From contig NZ_CASEXV010000073.1 of NCBI RefSeq assembly GCF_949292005.1, forward strand, positions 1-57,267: 57,267 bases of DNA. Reading direction: 5' to 3'. Position 1 is the first letter of the stretch; each line of letters opens with the position of its first letter. This stretch comes from an uncultured Bifidobacterium sp. (GTDB taxonomy: Bacteria > Actinomycetota > Actinomycetes > Actinomycetales > Bifidobacteriaceae). A model generated the notes under the pieces. It made no database searches. It was not told the origin of the DNA and saw only the letters and a program-made list of their open reading frames with translations. Shown one piece after another: positions 51,192 through 57,267 of the stretch. The translations under genes were made by a program, and so were the position numbers.

Positions 51192-51683
51192 TCACTTCGA
51201 TTCCGCCAGCCGTGCACGCGAGGCCACGATCTGCTTCTCGGCCTCGTCGACTCCCGCCCAATAATCCCCGGGCTGGACCTCCTTGCCGGGCTCCAAGGCC
51301 TTGTACTGCTCAAAGAAGTGCTTGATCTCGGCCTTGTGGAACGAGTTCACGTCGTCGATATCCTTGATGTCGTCGAAACGAACGTCAGCCGGAACGCACA
51401 GCACCTTGTCGTCGCCGCCTGCCTCATCGACCATGTGGTACAGGCCGACCGCGCGGCACTTGACCACACAGCCGGGGAACACCGAGTTCGGGATCATCAC
51501 GAGGGCGTCGAGCGGGTCTCCGTCCTCGCCCAGCGTGCCATCGATGTAGCCGTAGTCGTCCGGATATCCCATGGATGTGAACAGGGTGCGGTCCAGAAAG
51601 ACGCGCCCGGTCTCATGGTCCACCTCGTATTTGTTCTTGGAGCCGCGGGGAATCTCCACAACGACGTTGAAAGTCTCAGCCAT
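51192..51683 (-). CDS. ppa: Inorganic pyrophosphatase
   Basis: Family I enzyme that hydrolyses pyrophosphate and so drives biosynthetic reactions. The 163-residue protein carries VVVEIPRGSKNKYEVD, FTSMGYPDDYGYIDGTLGED and the metal-binding signature DGDPLDALV, plus DIKDIDDV. Length is typical for bacteria. AAAGGAGAGTGGC precedes ATG 51683. Confidence 0.96.
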   Translation of the reverse strand: MAETFNVVVEIPRGSKNKYEVDHETGRVFLDRTLFTSMGYPDDYGYIDGTLGEDGDPLDALVMIPNSVFPGCVVKCRAVGLYHMVDEAGGDDKVLCVPADVRFDDIKDIDDVNSFHKAEIKHFFEQYKALEPGKEVQPGDYWAGVDEAEKQIVASRARLAESK

Positions 51684-51886
51684 GCCACTCTCCTTTTGGT
51701 GTGATTGACGATAATCCGTTCACACCTTACCTCCGACCCCGGTCGTGTCTCACGCGTCGGAGCATCCGCGCGTACCCGGGCTTTCGACCACATGATCCCA
51801 TGGTCGCGTCCACGTCATGCCACGCGTGGAACCCTCGTCGATGGGCCTTCGATCCCTGCGAAGGACATCGACGAAAGGATGGAGAT

Positions 51887-54166
51887 ATGAATGCGCGCAT
51901 GAAACGCGGCGCCGCCATGTTCGCGGCCATTGTTCTTGCGATGGCGCTCGCTGTGGTGGCAGTGCTGACGGCGGGTGCCGCAACTGAATCGGAGACACTG
52001 ACCTCGACTGTGTTCAACGGGGATTATTCCCTGCGACACGTGTCCAACGGCCGCAACCTGTTTCTGGGAGCGATAGGGGTGGATTCCCGCGGTCGGAAAT
52101 ATTATTGTGTCGAGACCTCCCAGATCACGGACTTCCGCATAACCGGGTCCACTCGTATGACGGGGGATGATGCCGCGCGACTCGCTTGGCTGCTCGACGC
52201 GTATTCCGACACGAAGGATGCCGCAACGCATGCGGCATTGGCTCTTCTTGCCCATGATCACCATGATGTGGACGTCGCACAGTGGAAGGTTGACCGCGCG
52301 GCTTTGGTGGAAAGATATCCGGACGTTCCCGCAAAGGCCGCGAGTCTGTGGGATGAATCGCGTCTGAGGGCTCCCGTGTCCGTCAGAGTCTCCAACGAAT
52401 ACGCGGATTCACTGAGGTCCGGGGCGGTGTCGGTGTCCGTGCACAATGTCGAGGGAGGGTATGTGGAGGGAGTTCCCTATCGATTGGTCCTCAAGGGTGG
52501 TGCCACATTTGAGGACGGGGAGTCCGCCTTGTCCGGCGTCAGCGGCACGGCGGCGAAGTCGCATGCATGGACCGCCTTGACGCGGGGAACCGCGTCCGTC
52601 ACAGCCGCCATCGACGTGGCTCGTCTCGATTGGGTCGACGGTACGCAGGACCTCGTCAGATTCGGGGGGAACCATGAGGCCTCCGCCGTGGTCGATTTCG
52701 ACGTTCGCAAGGATTTCGTGCCCACGATTCGCACAACGGTTTCCGACAAGGTCGTCGATGCTGGTGATGTCGTCGATGATGTCGTCACGTCAGGTATGGC
52801 CGAGGATGGCGGGTCATGGAAGACGGAAATGCGATTGGATGCCCAGGGATGGTATTTCGAAGGAATCGCGGTTGAGGACCGCGGAAAGCCGATCCATTCG
52901 ACCGAGGGCGAGAGCGCCAAGGACTTCCTTGACCGTCTCGCGGAGGAGGGATATGAGCCATCGGGGTATTCCACGGCCTCTTTCACGGCACCCGGCCAGA
53001 TCGTCACGGCGCGCGCCATGACCACTCCCGGCGGCTCCGTGCCGTATACGGCGAAGGCAGCGGGCATCGGCACGTGGGTGTGGGCGTTCAGCAGGGAGTC
53101 TCTCAGCGCGCAGGCGGCCGAATATGTGACCGATGATGTCGTGTCTTCTTTCCTTGACGTCTCGGAGACGCTGTCGGTCCGCTCCACGGTGGATGTCCGA
53201 TCGGTGGTGACTGAGCATACGACCGTGGAGGGCTCGGAGATCAGCGACACCATCACCGTCTCCGGTTTCCCCGATGATCATGGGGATTTTGCCGGTGACT
53301 CAGCGATCGGCTTGGATGCTGATAATCCTGATGCCACAGTCAGCGTGTGGTGGGCGGGGGATGTGGATGACCCCGACAACAACGAGGACTATCGACCACA
53401 AGGCGATGAGGTTCCGCAGGAGGATGACCACCATCGTCTGATCGGAACGTGGATGTATTCGGCGCGCAACGGTGTGATCCGTGTTGGCGGCGGAGCCCCC
53501 GACGCCAGTGGGGAGGCTGTCACGATCACTGCGGAGAACAGCGGGTGGTACGTCTTTGTGTGGTCCTTTGCGGGTGACGACCGTGTCGCGCCGACGTCAA
53601 GCTCCTACGGGGACGCCTGGGAGAGGGTGCGGGTGTGGCCTGTTCCGGAATCCCCCTCATCCCCTGAGGATGAGACGGCGAAACGGGTGGAGATCGTGAC
53701 GTCGGTGGATCCGGACTCGGTTGATATCGGGGAGGGTTTTCTCGACCGCGCGACCGTCACTGGGGATGTTCCTGATGGTGCGGTGGTCCGGTTCACCGCA
53801 TATGAGGCGGTCGATGAGGGGGTGGATCCGGGCCTCAATGGAAAGCTTCTGGATGGGGTGGAGGTTCCTCTCGACTGCGCGCAGGGGGCTGAGGGTTGCC
53901 TGGCGGTCAGTCCCCAGACGCGCTCATCCCGCGCCGGATTGGTCTACTGGAGCGCCGTTGTGCTGTCCTCGGAGGGTGACGTCCTGGCGTCGCACGAGTT
54001 GGGGGTGCCCGGTGAGGTGGTCACGGTTCGTGAAAAGTATGATGCCCCGACGTTGGCTGCGGCCGGTTCCTCCAGTGGAGCGCCTGTCGTGGTGGCGGTT
54101 GCTTCCGGCGTCGGCGGTGTGCTCATTCTTCTGGCCGTGTTCCGCGCTCGTCGCCGCCGCCGCTGA
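51887..54166 (+). CDS. Large surface-exposed protein with thioester-like head and Ig-like repeats
   Basis: The 759-residue protein has a signal peptide (1-32). Its head domain (about 38-160) resembles Gram-positive thioester adhesion domains: KYYCVETSQI (C74) and ATHAALALLAHD. Three repeated Ig-like/VaFE-like segments follow near 280, 437 and 600 (TTVSDKVVDAGDVVDDVV, TEHTTVEGSEISDTITVSG, TSVDPDSVDIGEGFLDRATV). It ends in a membrane helix (about 733-753) and a basic tail FRARRRRR. In the thioester domains I know, the AAxx motif is TQAAIW with a bond-forming Gln; here it is THAALA, so a thioester is doubtful. No LPxTG sortase motif is seen. ATG 51887 has AAAGGATGGAG upstream. Confidence 0.75.
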   Translation: MNARMKRGAAMFAAIVLAMALAVVAVLTAGAATESETLTSTVFNGDYSLRHVSNGRNLFLGAIGVDSRGRKYYCVETSQITDFRITGSTRMTGDDAARLAWLLDAYSDTKDAATHAALALLAHDHHDVDVAQWKVDRAALVERYPDVPAKAASLWDESRLRAPVSVRVSNEYADSLRSGAVSVSVHNVEGGYVEGVPYRLVLKGGATFEDGESALSGVSGTAAKSHAWTALTRGTASVTAAIDVARLDWVDGTQDLVRFGGNHEASAVVDFDVRKDFVPTIRTTVSDKVVDAGDVVDDVVTSGMAEDGGSWKTEMRLDAQGWYFEGIAVEDRGKPIHSTEGESAKDFLDRLAEEGYEPSGYSTASFTAPGQIVTARAMTTPGGSVPYTAKAAGIGTWVWAFSRESLSAQAAEYVTDDVVSSFLDVSETLSVRSTVDVRSVVTEHTTVEGSEISDTITVSGFPDDHGDFAGDSAIGLDADNPDATVSVWWAGDVDDPDNNEDYRPQGDEVPQEDDHHRLIGTWMYSARNGVIRVGGGAPDASGEAVTITAENSGWYVFVWSFAGDDRVAPTSSSYGDAWERVRVWPVPESPSSPEDETAKRVEIVTSVDPDSVDIGEGFLDRATVTGDVPDGAVVRFTAYEAVDEGVDPGLNGKLLDGVEVPLDCAQGAEGCLAVSPQTRSSRAGLVYWSAVVLSSEGDVLASHELGVPGEVVTVREKYDAPTLAAAGSSSGAPVVVAVASGVGGVLILLAVFRARRRRR

Positions 54167-54190
54167 TTTCGGGTGGGTCGGTGATGTCGG

Positions 54191-54227
54191 ATGGGCTGAC
54201 GGTGTTCGTGTGACGCCGTCAGCCCAT
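54191..54227 (+). terminator. Stem-loop after the surface-protein gene
   Basis: ATGGGCTGACGG and CCGTCAGCCCAT form a 12-bp perfect stem 25 nt after the stop. There is no run of T, so it may act with Rho or protect the transcript end. Confidence 0.5.
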
Positions 54228-54435
54228 TGCGTCAGCCCATTGGATATGCGGGTGTTGTGGCGCTGCTCCGCTGCTGCGCTGCCCGCAGGTGGACTCGAGG
54301 GCGTCTCCGGGATCTCGCCGGGTCGTGGAGACGCCTTCGGTCAAGGCTGCGGATGGAAGGTCCTGGATGCCGGGGCCGGGGGACGAGGATTGAGGGCCGG
54401 GGGTCGAGTTGCGATCCTCGATTATGGTGATATGG

Positions 54436-54455
54436 TTAGTTACATGACCAACTAA
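54436..54455. promoter_or_regulatory. Candidate operator of the YtrA-type regulator
   Basis: TTAGTT, eight bases, AACTAA is a perfect inverted repeat 52 nt before the regulator start. The spacer and arms are AT-rich compared with surrounding sequence. A GntR dimer binding here would autoregulate the operon. Confidence 0.55.
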
Positions 54456-54506
54456 GTAATGAGCATGTCCATTAATGACGTTGGCCGTGCCGAGAAGGAG
54501 ATCGCG

Positions 54507-54872
54507 ATGGATTTTGCCGAACAGAGCGGAGTCGCGCTCTATCTGCAGGTCGCCGACCAGCTTGAGGAGCTCATCATCAGTGGCTCGGTGTCTGAAGGCG
54601 AACGCGTTCCTTCGACCACGGAGATATCCACCACCTACCGCATCAACCCGGCGACCGTGCTCAAGGGCATGGGCCTTCTGGTGTCGCGAGGATATCTCGA
54701 GAAGCGCCGGGGCATGGGCATGTTCGTCACCCCCGGAGCACGCGGGCGGCTCGTCGAATCCCGGCGGCGGGAATTCCTTGACAAGGCCGTCCCCGACCTT
54801 GTGGCCCAGGCGCACGATCTGGGCATCACCACGGATGGCCTGATCCAGGCAATCAAAGGAGCATCATCATGA
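54507..54872 (+). CDS. GntR-family regulator, YtrA subfamily
   Basis: The 121-residue repressor has a winged helix (about 12-80) with YLQVADQLEELIISGSVSEG, VPSTTEISTTYRINPATVLK and GYLEKRRGMGMFVT. The short C-terminal tail (about 85-121) has no ligand domain, which is the YtrA pattern. AAGGAGATCGCG precedes ATG 54507. Its stop overlaps the ATG of the ABC ATPase gene by 4 nt. YtrA-type regulators usually repress the ABC transporter genes beside them and respond to cell-wall-active compounds; the inducer here is unknown. Confidence 0.92.
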   Translation: MDFAEQSGVALYLQVADQLEELIISGSVSEGERVPSTTEISTTYRINPATVLKGMGLLVSRGYLEKRRGMGMFVTPGARGRLVESRRREFLDKAVPDLVAQAHDLGITTDGLIQAIKGASS

Positions 54873-55804
54873 CCACACTCAGTGTCGAGCATCTGCGAAA
54901 GCGCTATGGCGGCACGACCTGTCTGGACGATGTCAGCATGACGTTCGAGGGGCCGGGGATCCATGCCTTGCTGGGACGCAACGGCGCGGGGAAGTCGACG
55001 CTGCTTAACATCGCCGCGAACAGGGTTTTCCCCGACTCGGGGGCGATCCTCCTTGACGGCGAGAGAGTGACGGAGAACGAGGCCGTCCAGGACAGGATCA
55101 CGCTGATGAGCGAGGACAATCTGTTCCCCTCGTCCATGAGGATGCGTGACATCGAGACGAACGTCCGACGCTTCGCGGGCTCGTTCGATGCCAAGCTGGC
55201 GAACAGGATGTCGGAAGTCTTCGACATGGACCGCTCCATGAGGTTCTCCTCGATGTCGACCGGTCAGCGAAGCGTCGCCAAGCTCATCATCGCGCTGTCG
55301 TCGCCGGCCGACGTGGTTCTTCTGGACGAGCCCGTTCTGGGTCTGGACGCCACGAATCGCGATGAGTTCTCGCGGGTGCTGATGGAGACCTATGCTCATC
55401 GTCCGAGGCTGATCATCGTGTCCACCCATCTCATTGAGGAGATCTCCACTCTTGTGGAGAGCGCGGCGATCATCGACCGTGGGCGTGTTGTCGCGTCCGG
55501 AAGCGTCGAAGATCTCGAGACGATGGTCTGGAAGGTCTCCGGCCCCCGCCGGGCGGTCGACGCGGCCATAGGGCATCGGCGCGTGCTGCGGGTGGAACGG
55601 CTGGCGGCGTCGGCGAACGCCTACGTCATGGGACGGCCGCGGACGGATGTGCCCGATGCCCGTGTGTCACCGCTGGGACTGCAGGAGGCGTTCGTCGAAC
55701 TGACCCGCCGTTCCGCCGACCTTTCCGACGGTCGTGCGTCGGTGAGGCCCGATGCGGGGATGGATGCCACAGTGAAGGATTCGCCACGAGCGGAGGAGTC
55801 ATGA
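54869..55804 (+). CDS. ABC transporter ATP-binding protein (YtrB-like)
   Basis: The 311-residue ATPase starts at the ATGA overlap with the regulator gene. Walker A is GRNGAGKSTLL, followed by a Q-loop-like LMSEDNLFPSSM. The signature position reads SMSTGQRSVAKL in place of LSGGQ, Walker B is VVLLDEPVLGLD and the switch is VSTHL. This altered signature is common in YtrB/NatA-type ATPases. The tail beyond residue 215 is variable. The gene overlaps the permease start by 4 nt. Confidence 0.92.
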   Translation: MTTLSVEHLRKRYGGTTCLDDVSMTFEGPGIHALLGRNGAGKSTLLNIAANRVFPDSGAILLDGERVTENEAVQDRITLMSEDNLFPSSMRMRDIETNVRRFAGSFDAKLANRMSEVFDMDRSMRFSSMSTGQRSVAKLIIALSSPADVVLLDEPVLGLDATNRDEFSRVLMETYAHRPRLIIVSTHLIEEISTLVESAAIIDRGRVVASGSVEDLETMVWKVSGPRRAVDAAIGHRRVLRVERLAASANAYVMGRPRTDVPDARVSPLGLQEAFVELTRRSADLSDGRASVRPDAGMDATVKDSPRAEES

Positions 55805-56727
55805 TGACGGGAGAAGCTGCAATGATCGGAGAAACTGCAATGGCCGGGGGAGTTGCGGTGGCGAGCGTTCGGGCACGACATCTGTCGGCAGGGATACGGT
55901 ACCAGATGTCATGGCGCATGCGGTCCGTGGGGATCTATCTTGTCTTCTTTCTCCTCTTCGCCGTCGCCATTCCGGTGATGGTGTCCGTATTCGCGTCCGC
56001 CGTGAGCGGCGATGGATACGTCGACGCGATGACCCCGGCGGTCATCTTCAGTCTGATAACGGGCATGATCGGGGCGCGGTCGGACTTCCGCTTCCTCCTG
56101 TTCAACGGTCTCACGCGGACCGGGGTCTTCGTCTGCACCGTCATCTCCACGGTGCTGGCGTCCGCAGTGACCGCCGTGGCGGCCGTGGCATCCCGGCTCC
56201 TTCTCTCGATTGGAGGGCTGCCGGTACGCGTCGGACTGCTGGGCGCCGATCAATATGCGGCCGGAACGGGCGGGGCGGGCGACGCCGACATCACTTTTTT
56301 CTCCTTCACCTTTTCCGGAGGGACGTCGGATGATGCCGCTTCGGTGGATTCGGTGCCCATAGTCATCCACGGACCCGGTGTCGCCGTCATGGTGCTGGTG
56401 ACGTTTCTGATCATCCTGGCCATGTCCTCGTTGGGGGTGCTTATCGGCGTGGTGATGTCGCGGCTGGGCAGGCGCGGCCGTCTGATAGCCGCCGTGGCGG
56501 TGGTCTTGGCCCCCGCGCTGGTCGGCTTCCTCCTCAGCCGCATGGATGCTATGGTGCTGGCCCGGAGGCTTGAGGGTTTTGGATCGTTCTTCCTGGGCAT
56601 CGGCGCTGATGGCACGCTGGACGCCGGGCCGTTGTCCGTGACGCTGCTTGTCCTGATCGCCGTCTTCTCAGCGCTGGCGTGGCTTGTGGGCCGGCGGCGC
56701 GGGGTGGATCGCGTCGTGCGGGAATAG
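55801..56727 (+). CDS. ABC transporter permease of the YtrA-regulated system
   Basis: The 308-residue integral membrane protein has six likely helices. The first is SVGIYLVFFLLFAVAIPVMV and later ones include VFVCTVISTVLASAVTAVAA and VAVMVLVTFLIILAMSSLGV. A Gly/Asp-rich extracytoplasmic loop lies at about 150-185. The start ATG 55801 overlaps the ATPase stop (ATGA). It completes a three-gene regulator-ATPase-permease operon. Cargo is unknown; such modules often give envelope-stress or lantibiotic resistance. Confidence 0.88.
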   Translation: MMTGEAAMIGETAMAGGVAVASVRARHLSAGIRYQMSWRMRSVGIYLVFFLLFAVAIPVMVSVFASAVSGDGYVDAMTPAVIFSLITGMIGARSDFRFLLFNGLTRTGVFVCTVISTVLASAVTAVAAVASRLLLSIGGLPVRVGLLGADQYAAGTGGAGDADITFFSFTFSGGTSDDAASVDSVPIVIHGPGVAVMVLVTFLIILAMSSLGVLIGVVMSRLGRRGRLIAAVAVVLAPALVGFLLSRMDAMVLARRLEGFGSFFLGIGADGTLDAGPLSVTLLVLIAVFSALAWLVGRRRGVDRVVRE

Positions 56728-56882
56728 AGCGATGGGGGTGGTCGCGGTGTCCGATCCGATGGGTGTATGACCGGGCGGGAAGAGGCCAATGCGCCTGGCT
56801 GATGATTCGGACGTGCCGCGAGAATCCAGGGAACGTTTCCGCGACTGTGCGTACTTTTGTGCGTACCCAAGGGCCCGCGGGG

Positions 56883-56919
56883 AAAAACAATGGCGCGACA
56901 TCGTTGATATCGCGCCATT
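56883..56919 (-). terminator. Terminator of the former tRNA-Met gene
   Basis: On the minus strand AATGGCGCGATATC and GATGTCGCGCCATT form a stem around an AAC loop, with GTTTTTC directly after. It starts one base after the encoded CCA of the tRNA remnant. Confidence 0.8.
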
Positions 56920-56920
56920 C

Positions 56921-56960
56921 TGGTAGCGGGGTCAGGATGTGAACCTGAGACCTCTGGGTT
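56921..56960 (-). other. 3' fragment of tRNA-Met, likely attachment-site remnant
   Basis: Read on the minus strand the segment runs AACCCAGAGGTC, then a T-arm CAGGTTCACATCCTG, then CCCCGCTACCA. That is the 3' anticodon-stem half, variable loop, T-arm, acceptor strand and encoded CCA of a methionine tRNA. The 5' half is missing; the sequence changes abruptly at 56961, inside what would be the anticodon region. Integrases of the tyrosine family often use this part of tRNA genes, so this is probably one end of an integrated element whose body lies to the right. Confidence 0.75.
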
Positions 56961-56961
56961 C

Positions 56962-57267
56962 GAACTCCTGCAGAAGGTACGGCCAGCATTCAAGGAAGGC
57001 GCAATCAGCGTGAAGACGCTATGGTCTTTTATCACCCGATTCCCCTACATGCCACGGCTACTCGATCGCTCTGTGCTCAACGCAGCCATCGAAGGCGTGC
57101 CAGAGTTGAACGGGCTTGATGGGGAACGATTCGCCGTTGCCGACAGGAGAGACCCTGACACAGGTCGATTCCTTGGTTTGGTTGTCCCCGGGCGCAGTGA
57201 AATGGGAGATGGCGCGCAGGTGAGTAGCGCGCATATTCATGTTACCGATGCCACACTCATAGTGGAC
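56962..57267 (+). pseudogene. 5'-truncated DUF499-like ATPase fragment (open at window edge)
   Basis: One frame is open from 56907 to the window end, but protein-like sequence begins right after the tRNA fragment: ELLQKVRPAFKEGAISVKTL, then LWSFITRFPYMPRLLDRSVL and FAVADRRDPDTGRFLGLVV. The pattern of LWxF plus PYxPRLxDRxVL resembles the C-terminal region of DUF499 proteins, which are large ATPases found beside DNA methylases in defence islands. There is no ATG/GTG/TTG before GTG 57010, so the 5' part seems to have been lost at the junction. The assignment rests on pattern memory alone. Confidence 0.5.

Larger units (their letters stand above)
54167..54506 (+). other. Spacer between surface protein and ytrA-like gene
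   Basis: No gene is seen. It holds the stem-loop at 54191-54227, a direct repeat of GTCAGCCCATTG (54218-54229 and 54231-54242), and, near its right end, the palindrome in front of the GntR-type regulator. Confidence 0.5.

Noticed and set aside
54218..54242. Direct repeat GTCAGCCCATTG as a possible attachment site
   Set aside because: The two copies are one base apart and one belongs to a stem-loop; there is no integrase or element between them.
1..57267. CRISPR arrays, rRNA genes or complete insertion sequences
   Set aside because: No regularly spaced direct repeats, rRNA-like segments or transposase motifs were found on either strand.

Overview
The window is a high-GC actinobacterial chromosome segment, most likely from the family Bifidobacteriaceae (Bifidobacterium or a close relative). 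The evidence is gene content and neighbourhood: an rpsF-ssb-rpsR-rplI cluster, gatCAB, a DUF2469 gene, Rho with a large Arg/Asp-rich insert, an actinobacterial-type GlnR, and clpB behind a textbook HspR operator (HAIR). GTG starts and ATGA overlaps are frequent. The genus assignment is inference; no 16S gene is present.

Left part (1-8977): a cell-surface polysaccharide locus. It has a partial family 2 glycosyltransferase (GT2), rmlA (dTDP-glucose synthesis), a Wzm/Wzt-type ABC exporter with a carbohydrate-recognition tail, a very large tandem glycosyltransferase, and a second GT2 gene. Together they would make an activated sugar, build a glycan on the cytoplasmic side and export it.

8999-18223: prs; a zinc-ribbon membrane protein gene cut by one in-frame TAG; the rpsF-ssb-rpsR-rplI operon; a minus-strand pair of a membrane-anchored aryl-sulfate sulfotransferase and a glycerophosphodiesterase whose signal peptide is frameshifted inside a CTCGCC repeat; a tRNA-Lys beside a decayed stretch; and a DUF3152 metalloprotease-like protein.

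18277-30590: gluQ, a YggS-type PLP protein, a fumarylacetoacetate hydrolase (FAH) family protein, clpB, then a divergent copper module. In that module csoR and a cupredoxin-P-type ATPase-YHS fusion share a CsoR-like palindrome, and the ATPase seems to lack its nucleotide-binding domain. It is followed by rmuC, an orotate phosphoribosyltransferase (OPRT)-like gene with a destroyed PRPP loop, and a SpoU methyltransferase.

30786-43041: an ABC exporter pair, gatC-gatA-gatB (tRNA amidotransferase), a GNAT gene overlapping a DUF2469 gene, an FAD oxidoreductase, rho, and an aminotransferase.

43222-56727: an Lrp regulator divergent from the aminotransferase over an AT-rich palindromic spacer; chorismate mutase; the minus-strand series glnR-nth-substrate-binding protein-valS; a membrane protein; ppa; a large surface protein; and a YtrA-type GntR regulator with its ABC transporter.

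Right end (56889-57267): the 3' part of a tRNA-Met gene with its terminator, joined directly to a 5'-truncated reading frame resembling the C-terminal part of DUF499 ATPases. This looks like the edge of an integrated or defence-type island that continues past the window.

No CRISPR array, rRNA gene or complete insertion sequence was seen. No single locus is a clear new system. The best leads are the ATPase without a nucleotide domain, the two nearly intact but interrupted genes, the duplicated glycosyltransferase and the tRNA/DUF499 junction.
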